This document shows positions 33,499-42,823 of a stretch of 64,000 nucleotides of DNA, in pieces. Position 1 is the stretch's first letter. Each line of letters starts with the position of its first letter. A program made the translations under genes and the position numbers. The stretch is from an uncultured Coriobacteriaceae bacterium (lineage in GTDB: Bacteria; Actinomycetota; Coriobacteriia; Coriobacteriales; Eggerthellaceae). The notes under the pieces were generated by a model that was not told the origin of the DNA, searched no databases, and saw only the letters and a program-made list of their open reading frames with translations. The stretch spans positions 1 through 64,000 of the forward strand of contig CALDCB010000015.1 in the NCBI GenBank assembly GCA_937937585.1, written 5' to 3'.

Positions 33499-34914
33499 AT
33501 GAAAGACATACGTGTCAGTGACATCACGATGAAAGAGGCCGCTACCTCCAAAACGCTCTCCCTATCCTTCAAGGAGAAGCTAGAAATCGTGAAGATCCTA
33601 GACCGTATCGGTGTGGGCTCTATTGAAGTTGAGGGTATCGAATCTTCCAAGGTCGATGCCCTGCGAATCAAATCCATTGCCTCTCTGGTGAAGAACAGCA
33701 CGCTTGCCGTCCCCGTGAAGATGGACGAGCAGAATATCGAAGCCGTCTGGAACGCAGCTAAGGGAGCAAAGAGCGTTCGACTGCAGGTGGAGGCGGCTGT
33801 AAGCCCCTCATGCATGGAATACATCCAGCGTAAGAAGGCGGACAGTCTGGTTACCGATGCTGCCGCGGCTGTGGCCAAATGCGCGCAACTTACCGACGAC
33901 GTCGAGTTCGTGGCCGTTGATGCCACCCGCACTGACGTTGCCTACTTGGCCAAGATCATCGAGGCTGTTGTTGACGCTGGCGCCAAGACGGTTACCGTAT
34001 GCGATGCCGCCGGCTCCATGCTTCCCGAGGAGTTCGCCGAGTTCATTAGCAACCTTACCCAGGCTGCACCCCAACTGAACGATATCACCCTTGGCATTTC
34101 TTGCTGCAACAACCTGAACATGGCCGACGCCTGCGCAGTTGCCGGCGTCATGGCAGGCGCTTCCCTGGTGAAAGCAACCTCCTACCCCATGGACGTCGTC
34201 GCGCTTGACAACATCTCCCGCATCCTTGCCGCAAAGGCCGACGCGCTTGATGCCCAATGTCACGTCCGTGTAACCGAACTTAAACGAGCCATGAATCAAA
34301 TCGCTCGCCTGTGCTGCGAAGATCGCTCCAAAGCGCTCAAGTTCACCGATTCCGTTTCCGAAGCGGTAGAGGGACTCGTCCTCACCGCGGGCGACGATCA
34401 AGAAACCGTTATGCAGTACGTCGAGCGTTTGGGCTACAGTCTCTCCGACGAAGACGCCGCATCGGTGTTCGAGGCATTCAAGAAGATTGCCGCATACAAA
34501 GAAAACGTCGGCGCCACCGAACTTGACGCCATCGTCGCCTCGGCCGCGCTGCAAGTTCCGCCTACGTATGTTCTTGAGGGCTATGTCATCAACACCGGCA
34601 TGAGCTTCAAGGCAACCTCGCATATCTCGCTGCGTAAGAACGGTGAGATCCATGAAGCGGTGTCGCTGGGCGACGGCCCCATCGACTCTTCATTCAAATC
34701 CATCGAATCGGTTGTGGGCAAGCACTACGAGCTTGACGATTTCCGCATCCAAGCCGTTACCGAAGGCCGCGAGGCAGTAGGTGAATCCATCGTCAAACTC
34801 ATTGCCAATGGCAAGGTGTATTCCGGACGCGGCATTTCCACCGACATCGTCGAATCCAGCATTCGCGCGTACATCAACGCGCTGAACAAGATCGCATACG
34901 AGGAGCAGAACTAA
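33499..34914 (+). CDS. LeuA/HMGL-like DRE-TIM protein lacking the metal-binding HxH
   Basis: 471 aa with the layout of 2-isopropylmalate or citramalate synthases: TIM barrel (1-270), linker and a LeuA-type dimerisation domain (about 350-465). The usual DxTLRDG reads DITMKEA (D8 kept, Arg replaced by Lys). The metal-binding HxHND reads SCCNN (S201, C203). With both histidines gone, classical divalent-metal Claisen condensation is doubtful. GGAG precedes ATG. The stop overlaps the next ATG by one base, so it probably works with that fusion protein. Confidence 0.75.
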   Translation: MKDIRVSDITMKEAATSKTLSLSFKEKLEIVKILDRIGVGSIEVEGIESSKVDALRIKSIASLVKNSTLAVPVKMDEQNIEAVWNAAKGAKSVRLQVEAAVSPSCMEYIQRKKADSLVTDAAAAVAKCAQLTDDVEFVAVDATRTDVAYLAKIIEAVVDAGAKTVTVCDAAGSMLPEEFAEFISNLTQAAPQLNDITLGISCCNNLNMADACAVAGVMAGASLVKATSYPMDVVALDNISRILAAKADALDAQCHVRVTELKRAMNQIARLCCEDRSKALKFTDSVSEAVEGLVLTAGDDQETVMQYVERLGYSLSDEDAASVFEAFKKIAAYKENVGATELDAIVASAALQVPPTYVLEGYVINTGMSFKATSHISLRKNGEIHEAVSLGDGPIDSSFKSIESVVGKHYELDDFRIQAVTEGREAVGESIVKLIANGKVYSGRGISTDIVESSIRAYINALNKIAYEEQN

Positions 34915-37388
34915 TGAAGCTTTCCTTTTCTACCCGCGGTTGGGCCGACCATTCTTGGGACGAGCTGGTAAGCACCGCCCTCGAAATGGACTTCTCGGGC
35001 ATCGAGATCCACAACCCGCTGATCAATGAAGCATTCACCGGCAAGGGCGCCCCCCTTGACCGCTACAACACCCAGGCCACTGCTCGCGCGCTGCACGACA
35101 AAGGTCTGACCATTCCCGCACTTGACTCTTCCATCGATATTTCAGCTGGTGAAGAGCAAGTTCAAGAAGCAAAGAAACTTATCGATCTTGCAGAAGCAAC
35201 ATCTGTCGACATGGTTTGCGTCGTCGTTCAAAACGATGACGAAGCCGCCATCCATTGCGCATTGGAGCAGCTTGTCCCTTACGCAGAGGCGCATGGCGTC
35301 ATTCTGCTGATTGAATCGAGCGGCATTTTCTCTAGCACTACGCGTCTGACCGGCATCATGGACAAGTACGCCAGCGATTACCTGGGTGTTCTGTGGGATG
35401 TTCACAACGTTTATCGCGTGGGCGGCGAAAGCCCGGCAACCACCATCAAGAACTTGGGCGCCTACGTCAAGCACGTTCACATGCGTGATTCAGACAACGA
35501 CGGCACGTTCAACCTGGTTGGAGAAGGCACCTTGCCCATCGACGAGGTTGTACGCGCTTTGTCTTCCATCGACTACGACGGCTTCGTGTCGCTTGAATGG
35601 ATGCCCGAATGGATGGAAGACCTTACCGACATGGAAGTCATCTTCCCCCACTTCGTGAACTACATGGAGCAATTCGAGGATACGCGCGGCAAGCGCCGCA
35701 CCCTGTACCTGAACCACGACGGCACAGGCGAGTACGTCTGGAAGAAGGACGAACTCATCGACCTCACCTTCCCACAAGTTTTGGACAAGATGGTCGAGTG
35801 CTTCCCTGATCAATACTGCTTCAAATACACCACGTTGGACTACACGCGTACTTACGAAGAATTCCGCGACGACGTGGACACCTTCGCACGCGCATTGGTT
35901 TCCATGGGCGTGAAGCCCGGTAGCAAGGTTGCCGTTTGGGCCACCAACGTACCTGCTTGGTACATCACTTTCTGGGCAGCCACCAAAATCGGCGCCGTAC
36001 TGGTTACCGTGAACACCGCGTACAAGATCCACGAGGCAGAGTACCTGCTGCGTCAGTCCGACACGCACACGCTGGTCATGATCGACAGCGCGCTTGACTC
36101 GAACTACCGCCAGATCATCAACGAGCTGTGCCCCGAAATTGCTACTACTAAAGCCGGCGAGCAGCTGCATTGCAAGAAGCTGCCGTTCCTGCGCAACGTC
36201 ATCACCGTTGGTTTCGAAATGCCCGGCTGCCTGACCTTCGAGCAGGCAATGGAGCGATCCGAGCTAGTGCCGCTTGAGAAGATCCAGCGCATGGCCGCCG
36301 AGGTTCGCCCCGACGACGTCTGCAACATGCAGTACACCTCGGGCACCACGGGCTTCCCCAAGGGCGTCATGCTGACGCATCGCAATGTCGTGAACGACGG
36401 CAAGTGCATCGGCGACCGCATGGGCTTGTCCACCGCCGATCGCTTCATGATCCACGTGCCCATGTTCCACTGTTTTGGCATGACGCTGTCCATGACGTCC
36501 TCCATGACGCACGGCACAACCATGTGCCCCATGCCTTACTTCAGCGCCAAGGCTTCGCTGCATTGCATCACGCAGGAAAAGATCACGGCATTCAACGGTG
36601 TTCCCACCATGTTCATTGCCATGTTCAACCACGAGGACTACCGCAAGACTGACTTCAGCCACATGCGCACGGGCATCATGGCCGGCGCTGGCTGCCCGCC
36701 CGAATTGATGAAGCGCGCGGCTCAGCCTGACGAGATGAACATGACCGGCATCGTGTCGGTGTATGGCCAGACCGAATCGGCCCCGGGCTCCACCATGAGC
36801 GCCTGGACCGATCCGCTTGACCTGCGCACCGAAACCGTTGGCTACGCCTTCCCACATGTTCAGTGCAAGATCATCGATCCCGAGACCGGTGAGGAGCTTC
36901 CCGACGGCCGCATTGGCGAGTTCTGCTCGCGTGGCTACAACATCATGAAGGGCTACTACAAGATGCCCGACGCCACGTACAAAACGGTTGACGAAGACGG
37001 CTGGCTGCATTCCGGCGACCTGCTGATGCGCGACGAGCGCGGCTGCTTCGTAGCTACCGGCCGTTTGAAGGACATGATCATCCGCGGCGGCGAGAATGTC
37101 TATCCCAAGGAGATCGAGGATTTCGTCATCACCCACCCCAAAGTCAGCGACTGCCAGGTTATCGGGGTGCCCGACAAGAAGTACGGCGAGGAAGCCATGG
37201 CGTGCATCATCCTGAAAGAGGGTGAGACCATGACCGAGCCTGAAATCCGCGAGTTCATGATGAATAACATCGCGCGCCACAAGGTGCCTCGCTACATCAA
37301 GTTCGTGGACTCCTACCCCATGAACGCGGCTGGTAAGATCCTCAAGTACAAAATGAGGGAAGCCGCCGTCGAAGAGCTGGGGCTCTAG
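34914..37388 (+). CDS. Sugar-epimerase-like TIM barrel fused to acyl-CoA synthetase
   Basis: 824 aa. Residues 1-275: xylose-isomerase-like/AP-endonuclease-2-fold TIM barrel with its expected metal ligands in LLIESSG, LWDVHN, HVHMRD and SLEWMPEW. Residues 290-824: ANL-superfamily adenylate-forming enzyme with YTSGTTGFPKG (about 474-484), VYGQTE, WLHSGDLL, GRLKDMIIRGGENVYP and the C-terminal lysine in AAGKILK. It should activate a carboxylic acid to its CoA thioester; the barrel would isomerise a related hydroxy or keto acid. The fusion has no break at nucleotide level. Translationally coupled to the LeuA-like gene. Substrate unknown. Confidence 0.8.
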   Translation: MKLSFSTRGWADHSWDELVSTALEMDFSGIEIHNPLINEAFTGKGAPLDRYNTQATARALHDKGLTIPALDSSIDISAGEEQVQEAKKLIDLAEATSVDMVCVVVQNDDEAAIHCALEQLVPYAEAHGVILLIESSGIFSSTTRLTGIMDKYASDYLGVLWDVHNVYRVGGESPATTIKNLGAYVKHVHMRDSDNDGTFNLVGEGTLPIDEVVRALSSIDYDGFVSLEWMPEWMEDLTDMEVIFPHFVNYMEQFEDTRGKRRTLYLNHDGTGEYVWKKDELIDLTFPQVLDKMVECFPDQYCFKYTTLDYTRTYEEFRDDVDTFARALVSMGVKPGSKVAVWATNVPAWYITFWAATKIGAVLVTVNTAYKIHEAEYLLRQSDTHTLVMIDSALDSNYRQIINELCPEIATTKAGEQLHCKKLPFLRNVITVGFEMPGCLTFEQAMERSELVPLEKIQRMAAEVRPDDVCNMQYTSGTTGFPKGVMLTHRNVVNDGKCIGDRMGLSTADRFMIHVPMFHCFGMTLSMTSSMTHGTTMCPMPYFSAKASLHCITQEKITAFNGVPTMFIAMFNHEDYRKTDFSHMRTGIMAGAGCPPELMKRAAQPDEMNMTGIVSVYGQTESAPGSTMSAWTDPLDLRTETVGYAFPHVQCKIIDPETGEELPDGRIGEFCSRGYNIMKGYYKMPDATYKTVDEDGWLHSGDLLMRDERGCFVATGRLKDMIIRGGENVYPKEIEDFVITHPKVSDCQVIGVPDKKYGEEAMACIILKEGETMTEPEIREFMMNNIARHKVPRYIKFVDSYPMNAAGKILKYKMREAAVEELGL

Positions 37389-37425
37389 AGCCTACAGAAT
37401 CGGCGCTTTCGTCCGTGATCTTTTT

Positions 37426-37450
37426 AAGGACCGTCCTAGACGGTCCTTTT
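37426..37450 (+). terminator. Terminator
   Basis: AAGGACCGTC 37426-37435 pairs with GACGGTCCTT 37439-37448, followed by TT. Ends the LeuA-like/fusion operon. Confidence 0.75.
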
Positions 37451-37480
37451 CATGACTATCAATGCGCCCGAGAACAAGGA

Positions 37481-37525
37481 AAGCCTGCGGGAATCCGATT
37501 GAACGGAAACCCGCAGGCTTTTTGT
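37481..37525. terminator. Second, bidirectional terminator
   Basis: AAGCCTGCGGG 37481-37491 pairs perfectly with CCCGCAGGCTT 37510-37520, followed by TTT. It also lies just beyond the end of the convergent surface-protein gene. Confidence 0.75.
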
Positions 37526-37566
37526 TACTTGCAGTCAGCCTCGGAATAGACCGATGTGGTTCTGGC

Positions 37567-39157
37567 TTAACGCTGGTTCTTACGACGCAAAGCCACGAAG
37601 GTGAGGATAGCAGCAGCCGCAGCTACAGCCAGAACAACGGGAATAGCGAATGCGTTCACATCACCCGTTGTTGCAAGGATCGGCTGTGCTTCAGGCGCCT
37701 TTGCCTGATCTTCCTTCTCTTCCGTCTTTACTGGAAGCTTAGCGATGACGTCATCCTTGGTCTGCGTCTTGAAAACATCACTCTTGAAGGAAGCGGTATA
37801 CAGACCAGCGCCTTCCTTCTCGGTAGTTGCCGGAGTGGTTACCTTGTAGGTAGCCTTCACGGTCTCGGCCTCGATATGGGTGGCATCACGCTTGCAGACA
37901 CGGGTTGCGGTGCAGTACCAGTCCTCGCCGTCCTGCTTCCAGGCGTACGTGGGCTCGCCCCAGTCATGGCCGAGACAATCAATGGCCTCGCCGCTCTTGG
38001 TCTGTGGGGTAAAACACTTGTGGGTGAAGTTGGCCACATAGGAAGTCTTACCCGCCTCAAGGCACGTTGCAGGATCGACAACAACTTCAGCCTTTACCTT
38101 TTCTTCAATCAGCCAACCACAGTAACCGCACTTAGCATGACCGGTGCAGTACCAGTCCTCGCCTTCCTGCGTCCAGACATAATCGTTCTGGTCTACGAAG
38201 TTATCCTCATGCTGACCATCAGTGTAGGAGTGGCTCTTCATTTCGCCCTGAGCCCACACCAGCTCGTCGCCGAAGTACACATCGGAGCGACCAGAGTTGT
38301 AAGTGGATTTGCCGCCAAAACCAAACAGCTGAGAACAAGTCGTATTGTCTCGCGCTGCCGTTGCAGTGTTATTACCCGTGAACTTAATAATGTACTTATA
38401 GGACCCCATATTGGAATCGTTGATGCTCAGAGCCTGCTTGCCCTTACTATCATTCGAGTTGAACGTACAGTTGTTTACGTTGACGATGATGTCATGCTTG
38501 CCTGCGCCGTAATCAGTGTAGACGTTGATCGCTTTGCCGGTGCAATTAAAGGTGCAGCCGTTGAACGTCATGGTCGGCGAGCTGTACGTCCAGAGAGAGT
38601 AATCGCCATCGGGCGCGTTGAACGTCGTGTTCGTAAACTCGGCGGACTCGTAGCCCCAGTAGAACGTCTTACCGTTGACAACACAGCCGTCGAGCACGGT
38701 CTTATTGGCTCGAATGAAACCAAGATAGTCGGCGCTGCCAGAACGCATCGTCATATTCTCAAAGGTTACAGTGCCGGCGCCGTCAAAGGAATAGTCGCCG
38801 TTGTACTCAGTGCCGAAATTAGCGGGATCGGGCACAAGAGCGCCGATATTCCATGCAGTCTTGTCAGCACCCAAACCCACGAACGTCAGATCTTTGTCCT
38901 TGGTGTGGCCCTCGGACATAACCCCAAAGAGGGTGTAGTTGCCCTCGCCGAGCAAGATGGTATCGCCGCTCTGCGCCTCTGAGGTTGCGGTGGCGATATC
39001 GGTGTAGGTCGCCTTCGTGCGATCGTTAGTGATGCTTGACGCGTCAGCGTGCGCTACTGCCGGCATGAAGCAAACAGCAACAAGCGAGATCAGCAAAGCT
39101 AAAAACGCGACCCCCCCCCCAAGATGCTTTTTCAGCCGCCCTCATTCCTGCATGCAC
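37567..39157 (-). CDS. Phase-variable sortase-anchored surface protein
   Basis: Beta-helix-like surface protein of about 520 aa. A signal peptide (LALLISLVAVCFMPAVAHA), repeats with NNCTFNSND-type turns, a Cys/Trp-rich region with GEDWYCT repeated twice, a spacer, LATTG, a hydrophobic helix and RRK. The start with the right signals, GTG 39157 after AAAGGAG, is separated from the signal-peptide frame by a run of ten G (plus-strand C 39111-39120). With ten, the GTG frame ends soon; with nine or twelve it would read in phase. The frame itself has no usable start before TTG 39096. So the gene appears off in this sequence and switchable by slippage. Confidence 0.7.
39111..39120. repeat. Ten-base poly-C (poly-G in the gene) tract
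   Basis: Uninterrupted run of ten C at the signal-peptide junction of the surface-protein gene; a typical slipped-strand site. Length could also be miscalled by sequencing. Confidence 0.9.
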
Positions 39158-39495
39158 GATAAACTCCTTTCAACAATGTCGCCCCTCTGCACGAACACCT
39201 TTAAAAAACGTCGTGCGCGCGATAACATATACAGGCAACCGACTGTTGCACAATGATTGATTACCATTCACAAGTCTATCATTTCAAATAAGCGATTTAC
39301 TCAGCTATTTAAAATAGGTCCTGGAGTAGTTGTTATCCATTTGAGTGTTCGGTAATTTTGTAACAATTTACCGCGCACTACAACGATAAGGCCGCCGCCG
39401 AATTCACTTCGACGACGACCTGTCATAAACCAGAGCAGCCTGTATCCTATATACAAGCTGACAACATCGCTCCGTTTTGATTCCCGGGAGTCCCC
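39158..39495. other. Upstream region of the surface-protein gene
   Basis: AT-rich, no gene seen. On the minus strand TTGTGC followed at 16 bases by TATATG is a possible promoter. The first 338 bases also separate the MaoC-like gene, which ends at 39496. Confidence 0.35.
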
Positions 39496-40374
39496 CTACA
39501 GCAACGACGGATCCCATTCCACGATGCCGCTGTTCAAGAACGGCTTGGAGTCTGGAGCATCAGCGTTGACCATACGGAACCGAGCTTCTCCTCCTGCGGT
39601 CTTCCAAACGATGGTCCGCAAGCGAACGCCCGGCAGCACCGGAGAGGTGAAGCGGCATTTGAAGCGGGTCATGGCCTCGGGCTTGCCCGGGAACAGAAGC
39701 GCAATGACATGACGCATAGCAACACCCGCGCTGCTGACACCGTGGGCAATGGGGCGTTCAAGACCGGTCTGCTCGGTGTAAGACCAATCGATATGCTGCT
39801 GGTGCCAGTCGCCCATCAAACGGTAAACAAGTGGCCAGTTCAAACCGTAGGTTTCCTCATAAACAAAATCAGGCTCGCGATCGGGGTACTCGACAACATC
39901 CTTGGGAGGCTGCTCGCCACCCCAGCCGCCATCGTAAATGCAGCAGTCGTATGTGTCGACCGTGCACAGATACGTGCCGTCGGACGAATACGACTTGCCA
40001 ACCTGCTTAGAAAGAGAGCCACGGCCCTCGCCACGATCCCAAATGGCTTCCTGGGTTACGAAGGTCTCAATATGGTCGGCCATCTTGAACGGCGCATGGA
40101 AACGAACATCAATACCGTAATGCAGCGAACCGGAGTAATCGAAACCGTAATCAAGCGTGGTGGTCATTTCCTCGTTAACGGTCAAAGGCACCGCGAAAAT
40201 CGGAAGCACCTTCAAATTGGGGTTCTTCGCATCGCCTTCGTTAACGTATTCCAAATCGACCTTGCCGTCCCAGCCGGCACCGCAGCCAAGCGCACAAATC
40301 TCCAAATCCTTGAAGGTGTAATCGCGCACGAACGGTCCAAAGGTCTTGCCAACGATCTCGGTAGAAATTGCCAT
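39496..40374 (-). CDS. MaoC-like double-hotdog hydratase
   Basis: 292 aa from ATG 40374 after GAGGAG. Two hotdog folds: the N-terminal one resembles the FAS1-dehydratase-like half. The C-terminal one has DWHQQHIDWSYTEQTGL and the active-site segment PIAHGVSSAGV, as in peroxisomal enoyl-CoA hydratase 2/HSD17B4 types. It should hydrate or dehydrate an enoyl-CoA in the R configuration. It lies opposite the LuxR regulator gene and close to the cai/fix genes; a role in the same CoA pathway is inference. Confidence 0.75.
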   Translation of the reverse strand: MAISTEIVGKTFGPFVRDYTFKDLEICALGCGAGWDGKVDLEYVNEGDAKNPNLKVLPIFAVPLTVNEEMTTTLDYGFDYSGSLHYGIDVRFHAPFKMADHIETFVTQEAIWDRGEGRGSLSKQVGKSYSSDGTYLCTVDTYDCCIYDGGWGGEQPPKDVVEYPDREPDFVYEETYGLNWPLVYRLMGDWHQQHIDWSYTEQTGLERPIAHGVSSAGVAMRHVIALLFPGKPEAMTRFKCRFTSPVLPGVRLRTIVWKTAGGEARFRMVNADAPDSKPFLNSGIVEWDPSLL

Positions 40375-40814
40375 TCTTTCTCCTCTCAGATCCGTCGCTG
40401 CCCCATTACGGCAGCGCTCGGGCGGATTATGTCCCTTAATTAGGAGAAAAAGCATCGTTAAATATTAGTGAGACATGCTTAGTGTCGCGAATCTTTAGTT
40501 ACTCGGACGTGAAATCGCGCAGATTCGAATAAAGCAGAACCTTCCGCATCGACATCGGAGAGAGCGAGAACAATTCATGAATCGATCCAGGATCAAGGGT
40601 AACAACAGCGTGCTAGCGAATTGCAGAAAACTTGATGGCTTCCCTCATAACTTGCTTCAACGAGCCACCGAAAATCAATCGGGTTTCCATAATCAAAAGC
40701 CCACAACAGTATAGTTTGTAGTTATAATTAATAATTCATGGCCAACTATGGCCGACACGTATTCTTGCTGTGATTCACTTCAACATACAGACTGACTTGT
40801 GCTAGGGGAAACAG
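40375..40814. other. Divergent regulatory region
   Basis: 440 bases between the MaoC-like and LuxR genes with no ORF of note. AT-rich around 40715-40745, including TATAAT at about 40731; no convincing -35. Probably holds both promoters and the operator for the LuxR protein. Confidence 0.35.
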
Positions 40815-42272
40815 ATGAGCGCTAAGGGATCAGTCCCTGAAAAGGTGGAATCGGGCTTTAATTCACCCAGCCACCCAAGTTACCGCTATGTCGGCTTCGC
40901 CTTGCTTCTTGCATGGCATTATAATCTTTGGTTCTTGCACGGTTCGTTCGTCGGCGCCCAACTTCTTGACGACTGCGTCACGCAGTCGTGGCTTATCGCA
41001 CTTGTTGCCGCTGGCATCTCGTTCCTCGCAATTCCAATAGTCCTGAACAGGAAGCGTCATCTTTCCGACATACCATGGCTTCATTGGACTGCCACTGGCT
41101 TCGCCGTAGGCTCTACCGCCATCCTCACCCTGCTAGCATTCACGTTCCCAACCGACCTTATCTCGTATGGCCTAGCCGTAATCGTCGGCGTAACCAACGC
41201 CATTCTCTGGATAATGTGGGGTGAGCTGTATTCTCGCACGCAGACCACGTTCCAAATGGGCTACATCGCAACCACGGTCGGCTTCGTCATGTTCGTTTCG
41301 TCGCTTATCTGCTACCTCTTGCCCAGCGGTGTCTCCTCGGTTTTGATTTCCCTTATGCCGCTTGGTGCCGCCATCCTCTACGCGCATGGTGAAAACGCCG
41401 CAAAAGACCTTCCCTACCCCACGCTGCTTCCCAAAAGCACCGCTCATCGTGCATTCAAGCCGATGATCGTTGTCTGCGACACGACGTTCGTTGCGGCAGC
41501 CGCCTGCTACTTCCTTGTGGCGATCATTCCGTGGGACACCTTTGCATACGGCGATTCGGCCTTCACATTCGGATCGATGGGCGGCGCCCTTTTACTTCTG
41601 CTTATCGGAGGCATCTGCGCTCTCACCAAAGAACGCTTAAACATCTACAGGATATTCCCTTGGCTTATTGTCCTGGCCATTATTGCGTTTGCTGTCTTCC
41701 TAATGGGAAACAATCAGTATAATGTCGCGTTCTACCTGATCCTTGCGGTTGTCGCCGTGTTCGAAATCCTGCTGGTTATGTACTTCGGTGTTTTGGGTGT
41801 GAAGGGCTATATTCCGGTAGCATTCGCTTTCGGTTTCAGCGGCGCGTTCATTCGCTTGGGCATCGCACTCGGTAATTCCATTGCACTGGCATACGAAGCA
41901 CATCCAGAGTTCGCGATCGTCGCCACCAAGCCCACGTCGCTTATCTTCGTTTGCATCCTTGCGGCCATCGTGATCCCTCTGGTTCGCCAGGAGTACAACA
42001 TCATGCAGCTTATGGCTCCCCCGTCATCCGAATCCACGCAGGAACAGCGCATTAAAGAGCTCGCAGCGGAATTCTCACTGTCCGCTCGCGAGACCGAGAT
42101 CGTCACGCTTATCGCTCGTGGCTTCACCACCGACAACGTGGCCAAGAAGCTGTATATCTCGCCGTACACGGTTAACACCCACATTCGCCACGTCTACGAA
42201 AAGGTGGGTATCCACAAGCGCTCCGAGCTTATCGACTACATCAACCGTCACGGCAACGATAAAAACAATTAG
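40815..42272 (+). CDS. LuxR-type regulator with 12-helix membrane domain
   Basis: 485 aa. The first about 400 residues form about 12 transmembrane helices resembling an MFS-like barrel; the last about 65 hold a LuxR/GerE helix-turn-helix (LSARETEIVTLIARGFTTDN, then VAKKLYISPYTVNTHIRHVY). This architecture is abundant in Eggerthellaceae, where copies sit beside anaerobic catabolic operons and are thought to sense the substrate at the membrane. Here it lies between the MaoC-like gene and fixABCX/cai, its likely targets. GGGGAA precedes ATG. Confidence 0.85.
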   Translation: MSAKGSVPEKVESGFNSPSHPSYRYVGFALLLAWHYNLWFLHGSFVGAQLLDDCVTQSWLIALVAAGISFLAIPIVLNRKRHLSDIPWLHWTATGFAVGSTAILTLLAFTFPTDLISYGLAVIVGVTNAILWIMWGELYSRTQTTFQMGYIATTVGFVMFVSSLICYLLPSGVSSVLISLMPLGAAILYAHGENAAKDLPYPTLLPKSTAHRAFKPMIVVCDTTFVAAAACYFLVAIIPWDTFAYGDSAFTFGSMGGALLLLLIGGICALTKERLNIYRIFPWLIVLAIIAFAVFLMGNNQYNVAFYLILAVVAVFEILLVMYFGVLGVKGYIPVAFAFGFSGAFIRLGIALGNSIALAYEAHPEFAIVATKPTSLIFVCILAAIVIPLVRQEYNIMQLMAPPSSESTQEQRIKELAAEFSLSARETEIVTLIARGFTTDNVAKKLYISPYTVNTHIRHVYEKVGIHKRSELIDYINRHGNDKNN

Positions 42273-42306
42273 CCTCCTTAAGCACGCTATCGAAGACGAA
42301 CCCTTG

Positions 42307-42341
42307 CCCCTTACGATCGCCGCGATCGTAAGGGGCTTTTT
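42307..42341 (+). terminator. Terminator of the LuxR gene
   Basis: CCCCTTACGATCG 42307-42319 pairs perfectly with CGATCGTAAGGGG 42323-42335 around a three-base loop, then CTTTTT. Confidence 0.85.
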
Positions 42342-42440
42342 GCGGCGTTCATGCCGATTCGCCCAAGGCAATGGCGTGATCAATCAAAACGAGGTTGCCA
42401 TGCAGCTCCCGCCACATCCGACACACCGTTCACCTCGGCA

Positions 42441-42479
42441 GCAAAACAAAAGGCGCCGCAGATCTTAATCTGCAGCGCC
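42441..42479 (-). terminator. Terminator of the fix operon
   Basis: Minus strand GGCGCTGCAGAT pairs with ATCTGCGGCGCC (one mismatch) around a four-base loop, then TTTTGTTTTG. Confidence 0.8.
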
Positions 42480-42511
42480 AAATCAATCTATGAGCAAGCT
42501 TGCCGTGCATC

Positions 42512-42823
42512 TTAGCCGAAGCGATACTCGACACCCATGGTCGGACCGGGGTTAACCCACTTCTTGACGATGGTACCCTCGCAAGCGATACGGCAGGTAC
42601 CGCACTCAAGGCAACCAGCGTAGTCGAAGGACTTCACGCCGTCCTCGTCGATCTTGTACAGACCAGCAGGGCAAACGCGCACGAGCTTAAGAAACTCCTC
42701 GTGATAGGTCTCAGAACCGTCGTCCTCGGTAAGCTCGATGTGAGCAGTCTCTTCATCGACCTCGTACTTGTTAACAGACAGCGCCTCGTCGACGTTGACC
42801 GTGATTTCGCAAACCTTACTCAC
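42512..42823 (-). CDS. fixX: FixX-type ferredoxin-like protein
   Basis: 103 aa, FixX family partner of FixC. Cysteines in RVCPAGLY and GCLECGTCRIAC bind a 4Fe-4S cluster. It passes electrons between FixC and an acceptor or quinone pool in the FixABCX electron-transfer-flavoprotein complex. The start overlaps the fixC stop (ATGA). Length matches E. coli FixX (95 aa) closely. Confidence 0.9.
   Translation of the reverse strand: MSKVCEITVNVDEALSVNKYEVDEETAHIELTEDDGSETYHEEFLKLVRVCPAGLYKIDEDGVKSFDYAGCLECGTCRIACEGTIVKKWVNPGPTMGVEYRFG

Noticed and set aside
37462..38982. 506-codon plus-strand frame opposite the phase-variable surface protein
   Set aside because: Mirror of a repetitive gene on the other strand, which has signal peptide and sorting signal; no ribosome-binding site.
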